Shown here: piece by piece, positions 7,596 through 16,387 of the stretch
Layout: every line of letters begins with the position of its first letter
Position numbering within the stretch: the stretch's first letter is position 1
NCBI GenBank assembly: GCA_900541685.1
Contig: UQKM01000011.1
Coordinates: forward strand, 12,064 to 76,063
Source: an uncultured Collinsella sp.
GTDB lineage: Bacteria > Actinomycetota > Coriobacteriia > Coriobacteriales > Coriobacteriaceae
DNA: 64,000 nucleotides
Direction of reading: 5' to 3'
Program-made: the position numbers and the translations under genes
The notes under the pieces: model-generated
Told to the model about the DNA's origin: nothing
What the model saw: only the letters and a program-made list of their open reading frames with translations
The model's database searches: none

Positions 7596-8780
7596 TTACA
7601 GATGGACATCGGGATCGAGCATTTGAGCGCTCACGCGCATGGATGACGCCAGATTTTGGAAAGTTTCCAGACGCAGGCTGTCGATCTGCCCGGCGTCCTC
7701 GGCCTCGCGAACGGCGCAACCCGGTTCGTGGGTATGCGTGCAGTCGCCAAACCGGCACGCACGCGATGCCTCGACAATCTCGGGGAAGGCGCGTGCCAGA
7801 CCCCGCTCGTGACCCACGAGCGGCAAACTGCGCAGACCCGGGGCATCGGCGATCACGCCGGCGTCGCCCGGCAGCGCCACCATCACGCGCGCGACGGTAG
7901 TGTGACGGCCCTGGTCGTCGCGTTCGCGCACACCGCCGGTCGCCAACGTATCGTGGCCCAGCAGTGCATTGAGCAGCGTCGACTTGCCGGCACCCGACTC
8001 GCCCAGAATCATGGCGCAGCTCCCGGCAGGCACGCAGGCACGGACCTCGTCCAGGCCGCGGCCCTCGGCAGAAGACGTCAAGATCACGCGCACGTCCGGA
8101 CCCACCAGACGGCGCACGCGGTCCAGATCGCGCTCGAGCTCCCCGGCATCGCAGCGGTCAGCCTTGGTGAGCACCACCACCGGCTCGGCATCGCAGTCGA
8201 GCGCCAACACCAGCGAGCGCGCCACACGGTCGAGCAGCACCTCGCCGGCACCGAGCGCCTGCACGATTAGCACGCTATCCACGTTGGAGCAGAGCACCTG
8301 GCGCTCTCCGCGGGCACGGCCGCGCCAACGCTCAAAGCTCGTACGGCGCGGCAGTACGCATTCAATCACGCCCATATCGTGCCCGGGAGCGCGGCGCACC
8401 GCCACACGATCGCCCACGGCAGGCAGCAGGACCTCGTCCCCACCGCGCGACTTGGCAAATCCCACGGCATGCTCGGCGCGGAAGGTATCGTCGGCAGTCG
8501 CCACCAGCGGAAACCCACGATCCAAGCGCACCACGGCGCCAAGCTGCATCTGCTCGGGCTCCTCGGCATGTGCGCAGAAATCATCAAAGGCAGCCTGCTG
8601 AGCTTCATCGACCGGCAGGTCATCGAACGCCGGAACGTCCTGCAGCGCGTCGAGTCCCGGCACGCTCGCCAGCAGCTCCTCGGCAGACGCGGGAGCCTCG
8701 GTCGCGAGCTTCCGACGACGATCGCGCTTAGCCCGCGCCCCCATCGTCTTTTTCTTCGCTTTAGCCTTAGCCTTGCCCAC
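7596..8780 (-). CDS. rsgA: ribosome small-subunit-dependent GTPase RsgA
   Basis: A 394-residue circularly permuted GTPase that acts in 30S maturation. The motifs occur in permuted order: VVLTKADRC (G4), then GESGAGKSTLLNALLG (G1), then DAPGLRSLPL (G3). The C-terminal zinc site is CRFGDCTHTHEPGC. An OB-fold precedes the GTPase. I placed the start at the GTG at 8780 (VGKAKAKAKKK), which has a strong GGGAGG site; the longer open frame reads through untranslated sequence. The Lys/Arg-rich N-terminal tail (KAKAKAKKKTMGARAKRDRRRK) is longer than in most RsgA proteins and may help bind rRNA. Confidence 0.93.
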   Translation of the reverse strand: MGKAKAKAKKKTMGARAKRDRRRKLATEAPASAEELLASVPGLDALQDVPAFDDLPVDEAQQAAFDDFCAHAEEPEQMQLGAVVRLDRGFPLVATADDTFRAEHAVGFAKSRGGDEVLLPAVGDRVAVRRAPGHDMGVIECVLPRRTSFERWRGRARGERQVLCSNVDSVLIVQALGAGEVLLDRVARSLVLALDCDAEPVVVLTKADRCDAGELERDLDRVRRLVGPDVRVILTSSAEGRGLDEVRACVPAGSCAMILGESGAGKSTLLNALLGHDTLATGGVRERDDQGRHTTVARVMVALPGDAGVIADAPGLRSLPLVGHERGLARAFPEIVEASRACRFGDCTHTHEPGCAVREAEDAGQIDSLRLETFQNLASSMRVSAQMLDPDVHL

Positions 8781-8828
8781 AGATGCCTCCCAGCACAAAA
8801 CCACACAACTGAGCAGGTATTTTAAATC

Positions 8829-8861
8829 AAAAAGAGCTGGCCGGGCAAAGCCCGACCAGCT
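8829..8861 (-). terminator. terminator-like hairpin after the P-type ATPase
   Basis: Arms AGCTGGCCGGGC (8835-8846) and GCCCGACCAGCT (8850-8861) form a 12-bp stem with one mismatch and an AAA loop. Read on the minus strand it is followed by CTTTTTG. It lies 158 nt beyond the ATPase stop and just upstream of rsgA, so it can end ATPase transcripts before rsgA. Confidence 0.75.
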
Positions 8862-8904
8862 CACAAACTTTCCCTCAGCCAATGGTCCCGAGAGGTTATC
8901 CGAA

Positions 8905-8995
8905 GGCCCGCCCGCCGGGAGGGGTTTCTTCCGAGCGATCCCGCAGCGCGAAGCGCGAGGACCAGCGAGGAAGAAACCCCGCAGGCGGTCGGGCC
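8905..8995. repeat. large imperfect inverted repeat between the ATPase gene and rsgA
   Basis: A 28-nt left arm (8905-8932) and a 27-nt right arm (8969-8995) pair with few mismatches; their core is the perfect pair GGGGTTTCTTCC / GGAAGAAACCCC. The 36-nt loop contains a smaller GCGCGAAGCGC palindrome. No gene lies here. It could be a processed RNA structure, a REP-like element or an additional terminator for the minus-strand ATPase gene. Confidence 0.6.
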
Positions 8996-9018
8996 GGTGG
9001 GAAGGATGGCCTTTCGAC

Positions 9019-11700
9019 CTACTCCTTCTCCACCGCGCGCATGATCGCCTTGTAGATCTCCATCAGCGGAATGATCAGGAAGGCAAGGCCCAGCGCGGCG
9101 ACAACGCCCTTGAGCTCAAGCGTCACAGGGCCAAAGAACATCTCAGCAAGCGTCGGCTGCACGGTCACGATCACCGTCAGCACCAGCGCCAGCGCAGCGG
9201 AAGCCCACAGCCACTTGTTCTGCTTCTTCATGGTGAACAGCGACGCACGACGGCTGCGCATATTGAAGCAGTGGAAGATCTCGACCATGTTGAGCGTGAT
9301 GAAGGCCATCATCACGCCTTCCTCGTCGGCGTTGCCAGCAATCATATCGGAGATGTGGATGTAGCCCATGTCAAAGTACACGCCCACAAAGAAGCTCGCC
9401 AGCACCAGTACGGTGATGATCAGGCCCTGGACCACGCAGTCCAGGCCCATATTGCCGGCAAAGACGCCGTCCTTGGCGTTGCGCGGCTTGCGCTTCATGA
9501 TGTCGCCCTCGGCATCCTCCATGCCCAGCGCGAGCGCGGGGAAGCAGTCGGTAACCAGGTTCACCCACAGCAGCTGCACCGGCTGGAAGATGGTAAAGCC
9601 GATGAGCGTGGCGATGAACACCGAGAACACCTCGGCAAGGTTGGCCGAAAGCAGGAACTGGATGACCTTGCGGATGTTGTCGTAGATGCGGCGACCCTCT
9701 TCGCAAGCACCGATGATGGTGGCGAAGTTGTCGTCGGCGAGCACCATGTCGGCGACGTTCTTGGTAACGTCGGTACCGGTGATGCCCATGCCAACGCCGA
9801 TGTCGGCGCGCTTGATGGACGGGGCATCGTTGACGCCGTCGCCCGTCATGGCCACGATCTGGTCGCGCGACTTCCAGGCCTCGACGATGCGGGTCTTGTG
9901 CTCAGGCTGGACGCGGGCGTACACGCCGTAGTCCTCGATGTGCGCGTCGAGTTCCTCGTCGCTCATGCGATCGAGGTCGGCACCGGTGATGGCTTGGCCG
10001 CGATCGGCGACGATACCCAGCTGCTTGGCGATGGCCACGGCGGTGTCGATGTGGTCGCCCGTAATCATGACGGTGCGAATACCGGCGTCGTGCGCCTCGC
10101 GGATAGCGTCGGCCACCTCGGGACGGACCGGGTCGATCATGCCGGACAGGCCGCAGAAGACCAGGTCGTGCTCGAGCGCGGCGGGGCTGCAGTCGCTCGG
10201 GATCTCGGTATAGGTGCGGCTTGCCAGCGCCAGCACGCGCAGGGCCTCGTCGGCCATGGCCTTGTTGGCGGCCACGAGCTCGGCACGACGCTCCTCGGTC
10301 AGGGGGACGACCTTATCGCCCTCGTAGATGTGGGTGCACAGGCCGATCACCACGTCGGGCGCGCCCTTGGTGTACTGCTCGTACTCGCCGTCCAGGGTCT
10401 CGACGACCACAGACATCATCTTACGACCCGAGTCGAACGGGGCCTCGCCCACACGCGGATGCTCGGCAGTCAGGCCAGTAAGACCAGCCTTGCCGGCATC
10501 GTTGACGAGCGCGCACTCAGTCGGCTCGCCCACGGCCTCGCCCAGCTCCTCGTCCCACTGGGCATCGGAGCACAGGGCCATGCCAGCCAGGAACTTCTCC
10601 TTGGGCGCAGCGAGCTCGTGCTTGACGACAGTCATCTTATTCTGGGTAAGGGTGCCGGTCTTGTCAGAGCAGATGGTCTGCGTGCAGCCGAGGGTCTCGA
10701 CAGCAGAAAGCTTGCGGATAATCGCCTGGCGCTTGGCCATCTTGGTCACGCCAAGCGAAAGCACGATGGTCACGACGGCGACCAGGCCCTCGGGGATGGC
10801 GGCGACAGCGAGCGAGACGGCGACCATAAAGGTATCGAGCAAGGCAGTCGGATCGGTAAGGACGTTGCCCACGCCGTGGCGGAGGATGTCAACGCCAAAG
10901 ATGACGACGCAGATGACGATCACCATGATGGTGAGGATGCGGCTGAGCTCGGCGAGCTTCACCTGCAGCGGCGTGAGCTCTTCCTTGGCCTCGGCCAGGG
11001 CGCCGGCGATCTTGCCCATCTCGGTGTTCATGCCGGTGCCGACCACGACGGCGCGACCACGGCCGTACACGACGGTGGAGCCCATATAGCACATGTTCTT
11101 ACGGTCGCCGAGCGGCACGTCGTCGGTGCCGGCGGCGAGCTCGATCACGTTGGCATGCTTCTCGACGGGCACGGACTCGCCGGTGAGCGCGGCCTCTTCG
11201 ATCTTCATCGTGGCGCTCTCGAGCACGCGGCAGTCGGCCGGAACGGAGTCGCCCGCCTCGAGCATGATCACGTCGCCGGACACGAGCTCGGCGCTCGGCA
11301 GGTGCACGAGCTTGCCGTCGCGTAGCACCTTGGACTGCGCCGCACTCATCTCCTGCAGGGCCTCGAGGGCCTCCTCGCTCTTGGCTTCCTGGACCACGCC
11401 CAGCACCGAGTTGACGATAACGACGAACATGATGATGGCAACATCGGCAAAGTCGGGCTCGCCCTTGACCATGCCCGTGAGCGCACTGATGACGGCGGCA
11501 ACGATCAGCATGATGACCATAGGGTCAGCCATCTGTTCAAAGAAACGCTTCCACAGCGGCGTCTTCTCAGCTTCCTCGAGCTTGTTAGGGCCTGTCTTGG
11601 CGAGGCGCGACGACGCCTCGTCGTTGCTCAGGCCGAGGTTCTCATCGACACCTTGGTCGCTGAGCACCTCCGCTGCGGCGGACAGGTATTCCTTTTGCAT
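9019..11700 (-). CDS. calcium-translocating P-type ATPase (PMCA/SERCA-like, P2)
   Basis: An 893-residue P-type ATPase that exports cations, probably Ca2+, across the membrane using ATP. Motifs in order: cation ATPase N-terminal domain (1-70), TGES actuator loop (173-176), PEGL ion-site motif in M4 (303-306), the phosphorylation site CSDKTGTLT (Asp346), and TGDGVNDAPS in the P-domain hinge. There are ten predicted membrane segments with a four-helix C-terminal cation ATPase domain. The substrate call comes from the P2-type motifs, not an experiment. The ATG at 11700 follows CAGGAGGGGACTC. It is monocistronic, with its own upstream spacer and two hairpins downstream. Confidence 0.92.
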   Translation of the reverse strand: MQKEYLSAAAEVLSDQGVDENLGLSNDEASSRLAKTGPNKLEEAEKTPLWKRFFEQMADPMVIMLIVAAVISALTGMVKGEPDFADVAIIMFVVIVNSVLGVVQEAKSEEALEALQEMSAAQSKVLRDGKLVHLPSAELVSGDVIMLEAGDSVPADCRVLESATMKIEEAALTGESVPVEKHANVIELAAGTDDVPLGDRKNMCYMGSTVVYGRGRAVVVGTGMNTEMGKIAGALAEAKEELTPLQVKLAELSRILTIMVIVICVVIFGVDILRHGVGNVLTDPTALLDTFMVAVSLAVAAIPEGLVAVVTIVLSLGVTKMAKRQAIIRKLSAVETLGCTQTICSDKTGTLTQNKMTVVKHELAAPKEKFLAGMALCSDAQWDEELGEAVGEPTECALVNDAGKAGLTGLTAEHPRVGEAPFDSGRKMMSVVVETLDGEYEQYTKGAPDVVIGLCTHIYEGDKVVPLTEERRAELVAANKAMADEALRVLALASRTYTEIPSDCSPAALEHDLVFCGLSGMIDPVRPEVADAIREAHDAGIRTVMITGDHIDTAVAIAKQLGIVADRGQAITGADLDRMSDEELDAHIEDYGVYARVQPEHKTRIVEAWKSRDQIVAMTGDGVNDAPSIKRADIGVGMGITGTDVTKNVADMVLADDNFATIIGACEEGRRIYDNIRKVIQFLLSANLAEVFSVFIATLIGFTIFQPVQLLWVNLVTDCFPALALGMEDAEGDIMKRKPRNAKDGVFAGNMGLDCVVQGLIITVLVLASFFVGVYFDMGYIHISDMIAGNADEEGVMMAFITLNMVEIFHCFNMRSRRASLFTMKKQNKWLWASAALALVLTVIVTVQPTLAEMFFGPVTLELKGVVAALGLAFLIIPLMEIYKAIMRAVEKE

Positions 11701-12142
11701 ATAGAGTCCCCTCCTGGGATTCGGGCCACTCAGCAGATTGATGCCCGATCATAATTCCCAGGAGAAGGGCAAGGGCTCATCAAGGCTGCCGTGCTGAGCG
11801 GCAGTTGATAGTGGAGCTATGGTACCCCAAAGCGACGCGTCTAGCCAAAACAATCGGTTTGGAAATATGGTCCGCACGCAACGGTGCAGACCGTGTGATG
11901 CTCAACATTGGTAAAACGTTTTTTCTTCGGCACATCGCCAAACTGACATATCGCCCAGATAGCAGCGGTTGGAGTGGTTGGTAAAGATTTTTCATATACC
12001 GTTTTTCCCGCAAAAAATGAACTTCCATTTCGGCATACGGTCGATTTTTTGGGGTATTCGGTCGGCATTTCGTTATAATCATCTCGGTTTTATTTCTTAT
12101 GGTTTATCTATCAGCGCAAGACGATGTCAGATGGAGGTCTGA
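11701..12142. other. 442-bp divergent spacer (ATPase / pyk promoters)
   Basis: No credible gene. Short open frames here lack family resemblance or codon bias. The stretch is AT-richer than its flanks and must hold the promoters of the leftward ATPase gene and rightward pyk. A perfect TATAAT lies at 12074-12079, 64 nt before the pyk start, without a clear -35. Near-repeats CGGCATACGGTCG and GTATTCGGTCGGC occur at about 12031-12067 and could be operator halves. Confidence 0.6.
12074..12079 (+). promoter_or_regulatory. probable -10 box of pyk
   Basis: A perfect TATAAT in the AT-rich spacer upstream of pyk, 64 nt from its ATG. No convincing -35 hexamer sits 16-18 bp upstream, so an activator may be involved. 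Assignment is by position and motif only. Confidence 0.5.
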
Positions 12143-13603
12143 ATGTACAAGCGCACTAAGATTGTATGCACCATGGGTCCCGCCTGCGATAGCGACGAGA
12201 CCATCCGCGAGATGATCAAGGCGGGCATGAACGTCGCCCGTTTTAACTTCTCGCACGGCTCCTACGACGAGCACCACGGTCGCATCGAGCGCGTCCGCCG
12301 TATTTCCAAGGAGCTCGGTCTGCCTGTCGGCATCCTGCTCGACACCAAGGGCCCCGAGGTCCGCACCGGCCTTCTGGTCGACGGCAAGAAGGTTGCCGTC
12401 AAGACCGGCGATAAGATCGTCGTCACCGCTCAGCCCACGTCCGAGGATTTCCACGGCACCGCTGAGCACATCTCCCTCGACTACCTGGCTCTGCCTTCCG
12501 AGGTCGAGAAGGGCTCCCTCATCCTGATCGATGACGGCCTGGTTGCCCTCGAGGTCGAGTCCGTCAGTGGCCAGGACATGACCTGCGTCGTTAAGAACGA
12601 CGGCCTGATCGGCGAGCGCAAGGGCGTCAACATGCCCAACGTCAACATCTCGCTGCCCGCCATCACCGAGCGCGATCGTCAGGACATCCTCTTTGGCCTG
12701 ACCGAGAACATCGACTACATCGCCGCTTCCTTCATCCGTGACGGCGAGTCCGTCCGCGGCATCCGCAAGCTTTGCCGCGAGAACGGTGGCGAGCACGTGA
12801 CGATCTTCCCGAAGATCGAGTGTGCCCTGGGCGTCGAGAACTTCGACGAGATTCTCGAGGCTTCCGACGGCATCATGGTCGCCCGTGGCGACCTGGGCAT
12901 CGAGATCAAGCCCGAGTTCGTTCCGCACATCCAGAAGGAGATCATCGCCAAGTGCAACGCGGCCTACAAGCCCGTTATCACCGCTACGCAGATGCTCGAC
13001 TCCATGCAGCAGAACCCGCGCCCGACGCGCGCCGAGGTTGCCGACGTTGCTAACGCCATTTACGACGGCACCGACGCCGTTATGCTCTCTGGCGAGTCCG
13101 CTGCCGGTAAGTACCCGGTCGAGGCCGTTAAGATGCAGGCCAGCATTGCTCTCGAGACCGAGAAGTACCTCCCGGCCCACGCTCCGCTCGAGGTTCCGGC
13201 CGATGCTCACGGCACCCGCGTCGTCAACAACGTTGTGGGTATGTCCGCTGTGAACATGGCCACCACCGTTGGCGCCAAGTGCATCACCGTGCCGACGACC
13301 ACCGGTCGTACCGCACGCCTGATCTCGCACTTCCGTCCCAACATGCCGATCTGCGCGTTCTCCCGCCACGAGTGGGCCGTCCAGCAGATGATCATGTACT
13401 GGGGCGTTATCCCGCACCAGGCCGAGATTACCCAGGGCACCGTCAACGGCACGATCGTCAAGGCGATCGAGACCGCTAAGGAGCTCGGCTACGTCGAGGC
13501 CGGCGATCTGACCGTCGCTACCGCCGGCGATCCCCGCATGAGTGTTCAGCTCGAGGACAAGGTCTCCTCGACCAACGTCGCTTACGTCGCTCAGGTGCGC
13601 TAA
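12143..13603 (+). CDS. pyk: pyruvate kinase
   Basis: A 486-residue glycolytic enzyme converting phosphoenolpyruvate and ADP to pyruvate and ATP. The N-terminus YKRTKIVCTMGPA and the motifs NVARFNFSHG, DTKGPEVRTG, the active-site stretch TIFPKIECALGVENFDEI, and VARGDLGIEI followed by ATQMLDSM are all diagnostic. The C-terminal regulatory domain is complete. Codon usage is strongly biased to C/G-ending codons, consistent with high expression. The ATG at 12143 follows GATGGAGGTCTGA. It has a strong terminator 29 nt downstream and is monocistronic. Confidence 0.96.
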   Translation: MYKRTKIVCTMGPACDSDETIREMIKAGMNVARFNFSHGSYDEHHGRIERVRRISKELGLPVGILLDTKGPEVRTGLLVDGKKVAVKTGDKIVVTAQPTSEDFHGTAEHISLDYLALPSEVEKGSLILIDDGLVALEVESVSGQDMTCVVKNDGLIGERKGVNMPNVNISLPAITERDRQDILFGLTENIDYIAASFIRDGESVRGIRKLCRENGGEHVTIFPKIECALGVENFDEILEASDGIMVARGDLGIEIKPEFVPHIQKEIIAKCNAAYKPVITATQMLDSMQQNPRPTRAEVADVANAIYDGTDAVMLSGESAAGKYPVEAVKMQASIALETEKYLPAHAPLEVPADAHGTRVVNNVVGMSAVNMATTVGAKCITVPTTTGRTARLISHFRPNMPICAFSRHEWAVQQMIMYWGVIPHQAEITQGTVNGTIVKAIETAKELGYVEAGDLTVATAGDPRMSVQLEDKVSSTNVAYVAQVR

Positions 13604-13631
13604 ATCGCACTTGCAAGCACGCTTGCATTGC

Positions 13632-13670
13632 AAAAGGGCCCGGAAGGCTTTGCCTTCCGGGCCCTTTTTT
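13632..13670 (+). terminator. Rho-independent terminator of pyk
   Basis: Stem AAAGGGCCCGGAAGGC (from 13633) pairs with GCCTTCCGGGCCCTTT, with a TTT loop and a run of six T. It begins about 30 nt after the pyk stop. The symmetric A-tract means it could also act on leftward transcripts. Confidence 0.93.
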
Positions 13671-13806
13671 AAACCTTCTTCGTATGCCGCTTCATCGTTT
13701 TGTGTTCAGTCGCGAACCTTTCCGATGCCGAGCGTACCACCGAAGATGCCCTGCGGCGGGAGCTATTGGTCGATTGGGATGAGCTGTTCGCCGTCAAGCC
13801 GGCCAG

Positions 13807-14655
13807 CTAGCAGCTAGTGATCAGAGGGACTGCGGGGACGTCAGAAGCGGCAACGCGAGTCGCAAAGCCCACCTCGGTCAGCTCGATGACCTCGGTAAAC
13901 GTTGCATCGAAAAACTCCTCAGTTAGCAGGCGGTATGGCGGATGATCGGGCTCACCGGGGTTTTCGCGCACAATCTCGTGCATAACGCCGATGGTCTTGA
14001 GCACATACTCCTTATGGATGGGATACTGCCCAAAACGCGTCGCCGCAGTATACAGACGATTGGTCGCACGCGGGATGGAAACAATGCCGAGCGTCTTACC
14101 AAACCAGTCAAAGTCACCTTGCTTTTTAATGCGGAATTCCTCGCACGGCTTGCCGCCGTGCGCCTCCAGGTACTGATTCACGCGCGTATTCCATACGGTA
14201 TCGGCCACCAGATGCGACCAGACGCCCAGCGTTAAATCGAGCAACGACTGCGCCACATCTTCGGACGCAAGCGAGAACTCACAGGCGCCGGGACCGACAA
14301 CCGGCTCGGCATCCCTGTAGCGCTGGGGATAGTGCACGCGATTCAGTCGCTCGCGTTCCTCGATAATCGAGGTCGCCGCGGCCGGCGCACCGGTGGGCGA
14401 ACTTTTAAGCAACGGTGCCACATAGGTATCCCAGAACTCATGCTCACGAGGCTTAGGGATAGGCTCGGGCTTGGCAAAGTGCGTAATGCGGTACGGGATG
14501 GGATCGGCAATGCCGGGAACCATATAGCCCACAAAAATGTCCGGAACCACGCAACCAAACAAAAAGGCATTGCGGTCACGCACGCTATCGGCAAGCGCAC
14601 TGGTGCGCCCCAGCAAACGCTCCGTCTGAGCGATATGAATGTTCCAGCTTGGCAT
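13807..14655 (-). CDS. zinc-dependent phospholipase C-fold protein
   Basis: A 282-residue protein starting MPSWNIHIAQTERLL and continuing FLFGCVVPDI, the pattern of the bacterial 'zinc-dependent phospholipase C family' (PF00882-like). Conserved His/Asp residues include the early His of NIHIA, Asp of VPDI, and a later LGVWSHLVADTVWN where a His-x3-Asp pair fits a metal site. No signal peptide is apparent, so it is probably cytoplasmic. Its true substrate is unknown; many members are annotated only by fold. The ATG at 14655 has a GGGGGTGG site; an ATG 12 nt upstream is an alternative. It stands alone, convergent with pyk. Confidence 0.7.
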   Translation of the reverse strand: MPSWNIHIAQTERLLGRTSALADSVRDRNAFLFGCVVPDIFVGYMVPGIADPIPYRITHFAKPEPIPKPREHEFWDTYVAPLLKSSPTGAPAAATSIIEERERLNRVHYPQRYRDAEPVVGPGACEFSLASEDVAQSLLDLTLGVWSHLVADTVWNTRVNQYLEAHGGKPCEEFRIKKQGDFDWFGKTLGIVSIPRATNRLYTAATRFGQYPIHKEYVLKTIGVMHEIVRENPGEPDHPPYRLLTEEFFDATFTEVIELTEVGFATRVAASDVPAVPLITSC

Positions 14656-14735
14656 AGCCACCCCCATAAAAAACCTGGATAACTATACCATCACGGCAGA
14701 GTCGCACAGGCGGCCATACATACCCTACGCAGCAA

Positions 14736-15530
14736 CTATTCCGCAGCACCGCTTTCGGTTCCATACGACGGCACGGGCGCCTCGACCACATGGTGATATC
14801 GATCGATATAGATGGCACGGGCCTCCAGGCGGCGCACCAAATCTTGATGGTGCGTACTCATCAAAACCGTCTTACCGGCAGCAACGTAGGCCAGCAAAAA
14901 GTTGACTACGATGTCGCACGAGTCCTCATCGAGCCCGTTGGTGGGCTCATCGAGCACTAGGATATCGGGGTTCATCGACACCACCGCAGCCAGCGCAACG
15001 CGCTTCTTTTGCCCGCCCGAAAGCTGATAGGGCGAGGCATCGACCAGATCGGCAACCTGGAACAGCTCCATGGCATCGCGGACGCGGCGCTCGAGCTCGT
15101 CTGTCGGCAGCCCCATCTGCGCGGGGCCAAAAGCAACTTCCTCGCCCACCGTAGCGCAGAACAGCTGGGCGTCGGCATTCTGGAACACAAAGCCCACGCG
15201 CTGATGAAAACGCTGAGCGGCTGCGGAATCCTTGAGATATGCCGCATCGATCACGTGCCCGTCAAACAGGTACGCACCCGCGTCCGCTAGTTCAAGACCG
15301 TTGATAAGGCGCATAATCGTCGTCTTACCGCAGCCGTTGGGACCGAGTAGGGCAACGAGTTCACCACGATCGACCTGCAGCGACACACCATCGACAACCG
15401 TATGCCCCGCATAGGAGAACAGCACGTCGCGAAACTCGATGAGCGGCACGCTCTTGGCGCCAGTAGCACCGCTCGCGCCCATCACGCCATTCGTATCGTT
15501 TGCCAAAACGTCGCCCTTCCCTATCCACAT
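14736..15530 (-). CDS. cbiO: ECF transporter ATPase (nickel/cobalt), CbiO-type
   Basis: An ABC ATPase of an energy-coupling-factor transporter. It shows Walker A LLGPNGCGKTT, Q-loop FQNADAQLFC, signature LSGGQKKRVALA, Walker B ILVLDEPTNGLD and H-loop MSTHHQD. The FQNxDxQLF form of the Q-loop is typical of EcfA/CbiO. It is the last gene of the nikMN-cbiQ-cbiO operon. The start is uncertain: ATG at 15530 (MWIGKGDVLAND) or TTG at 15506, which has a better-spaced GGGAAGGG site. The longer frame upstream lies in cbiQ and is not coding. Confidence 0.9.
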   Translation of the reverse strand: MWIGKGDVLANDTNGVMGASGATGAKSVPLIEFRDVLFSYAGHTVVDGVSLQVDRGELVALLGPNGCGKTTIMRLINGLELADAGAYLFDGHVIDAAYLKDSAAAQRFHQRVGFVFQNADAQLFCATVGEEVAFGPAQMGLPTDELERRVRDAMELFQVADLVDASPYQLSGGQKKRVALAAVVSMNPDILVLDEPTNGLDEDSCDIVVNFLLAYVAAGKTVLMSTHHQDLVRRLEARAIYIDRYHHVVEAPVPSYGTESGAAE

Positions 15531-15550
15531 CGACGGCTCGGCCGCCCGCG

Positions 15551-16387
15551 CTACAGCACCGCGCACAACACGGCGAGCAGCACCACGACGACCGCATAGA
15601 CCGCATCGCGCCAGCCAAAGCCGCTCCGCGCGGGAGTCGGATACGCACCGGCAAAGCCACGGCAAAGCATAGCCTCGTCCATCGCGCGGCTGCATTCCAT
15701 CGCCTTGATAAAGGTCATGCCCATGATACCCGCGATCGAATCGGTACGCGAAAAACCCGCAGGCGCACGACCCACACTGCGCAGCATGACCGATTCGGTC
15801 AGATCGTGCGCCGTGCGTCCCAGCACCTCGATGTGCTTGAGCGCCATATCAAACGTAAAGATGACCTCGTCGGGCAGCTGTAGCGTCTTGAGCGCCGCCG
15901 ACATGCGGCTCCAGGTAAGCGTCCATGAAACGCCCAGCACCAGCGACACATTAATGAAGGTCTTGAGCGCGATCTTGAGCATGGCGCCCGCGGCAGAAGC
16001 GCCCAGCAGCAGGGCAGGCAGTGCCAGAACCACCGCAAGCCCCGTGGCGCCGAGCGCCGGTACAAAGGTCGCACGCAGCCCGCGTACGGGGCGCACGGCA
16101 ACGAGCACCAGCGCGATGGCCGCCATCAACATGAGGTACAGCGGGCTCTGCGTCAGACACACGCACAGGACGCAAACGAACATCCCCACCAGGCGCACCG
16201 GAGCCGAAACGCAAGAAAGGGCGCGGTCGACCATCGACCCGCCCTCGTGCGCGCCTCCACCCAGGCGAACCCGCTCAAGCAGGCTCGCCAGGTGCAGGAC
16301 ATTCTTTTGCATCACACGATGCCGAGCCCCCGCGGGCTCGTATCGCTGCTCGGCCGTAAGCCAGCTAGGCAGCTCGGCTATTGCCAT
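15551..16387 (-). CDS. cbiQ: ECF transporter T component, CbiQ family
   Basis: A 278-residue membrane protein with about five to six helices. It is the coupling subunit that links the CbiO ATPase to the substrate-binding M component. The cytoplasmic coupling motifs are visible as LRSVGRAPAGF and ECSRAMDEAMLCRGFAG (the two 'A-R-G' type motifs of T components). It overlaps the nikMN gene by 23 nt. I chose the ATG at 16387 (MAIAELPSW) because AAGGAAAG precedes it. The N-terminal 70 residues are hydrophilic and slightly longer than typical. Confidence 0.88.
   Translation of the reverse strand: MAIAELPSWLTAEQRYEPAGARHRVMQKNVLHLASLLERVRLGGGAHEGGSMVDRALSCVSAPVRLVGMFVCVLCVCLTQSPLYLMLMAAIALVLVAVRPVRGLRATFVPALGATGLAVVLALPALLLGASAAGAMLKIALKTFINVSLVLGVSWTLTWSRMSAALKTLQLPDEVIFTFDMALKHIEVLGRTAHDLTESVMLRSVGRAPAGFSRTDSIAGIMGMTFIKAMECSRAMDEAMLCRGFAGAYPTPARSGFGWRDAVYAVVVVLLAVLCAVL

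Noticed and set aside
8773..11325. 850-codon rightward open frame
   Set aside because: It lies antisense to the whole P-type ATPase gene. The translation is His/Asp/Gly/Arg-rich with no family likeness, as GC-rich codon bias commonly produces.
11780..12082. Small leftward open frames in the ATPase/pyk spacer
   Set aside because: No ribosome site, no family likeness and unusual composition; it overlaps promoter-like sequence.
12104..13633. 509-codon leftward open frame
   Set aside because: Antisense to pyk, which is certain. Similar shadow frames at 60084-61832 (antisense to the M16 gene), 18869-20173 (antisense to pheT) and 23811-25217 (antisense to glmM) were rejected for the same reason.
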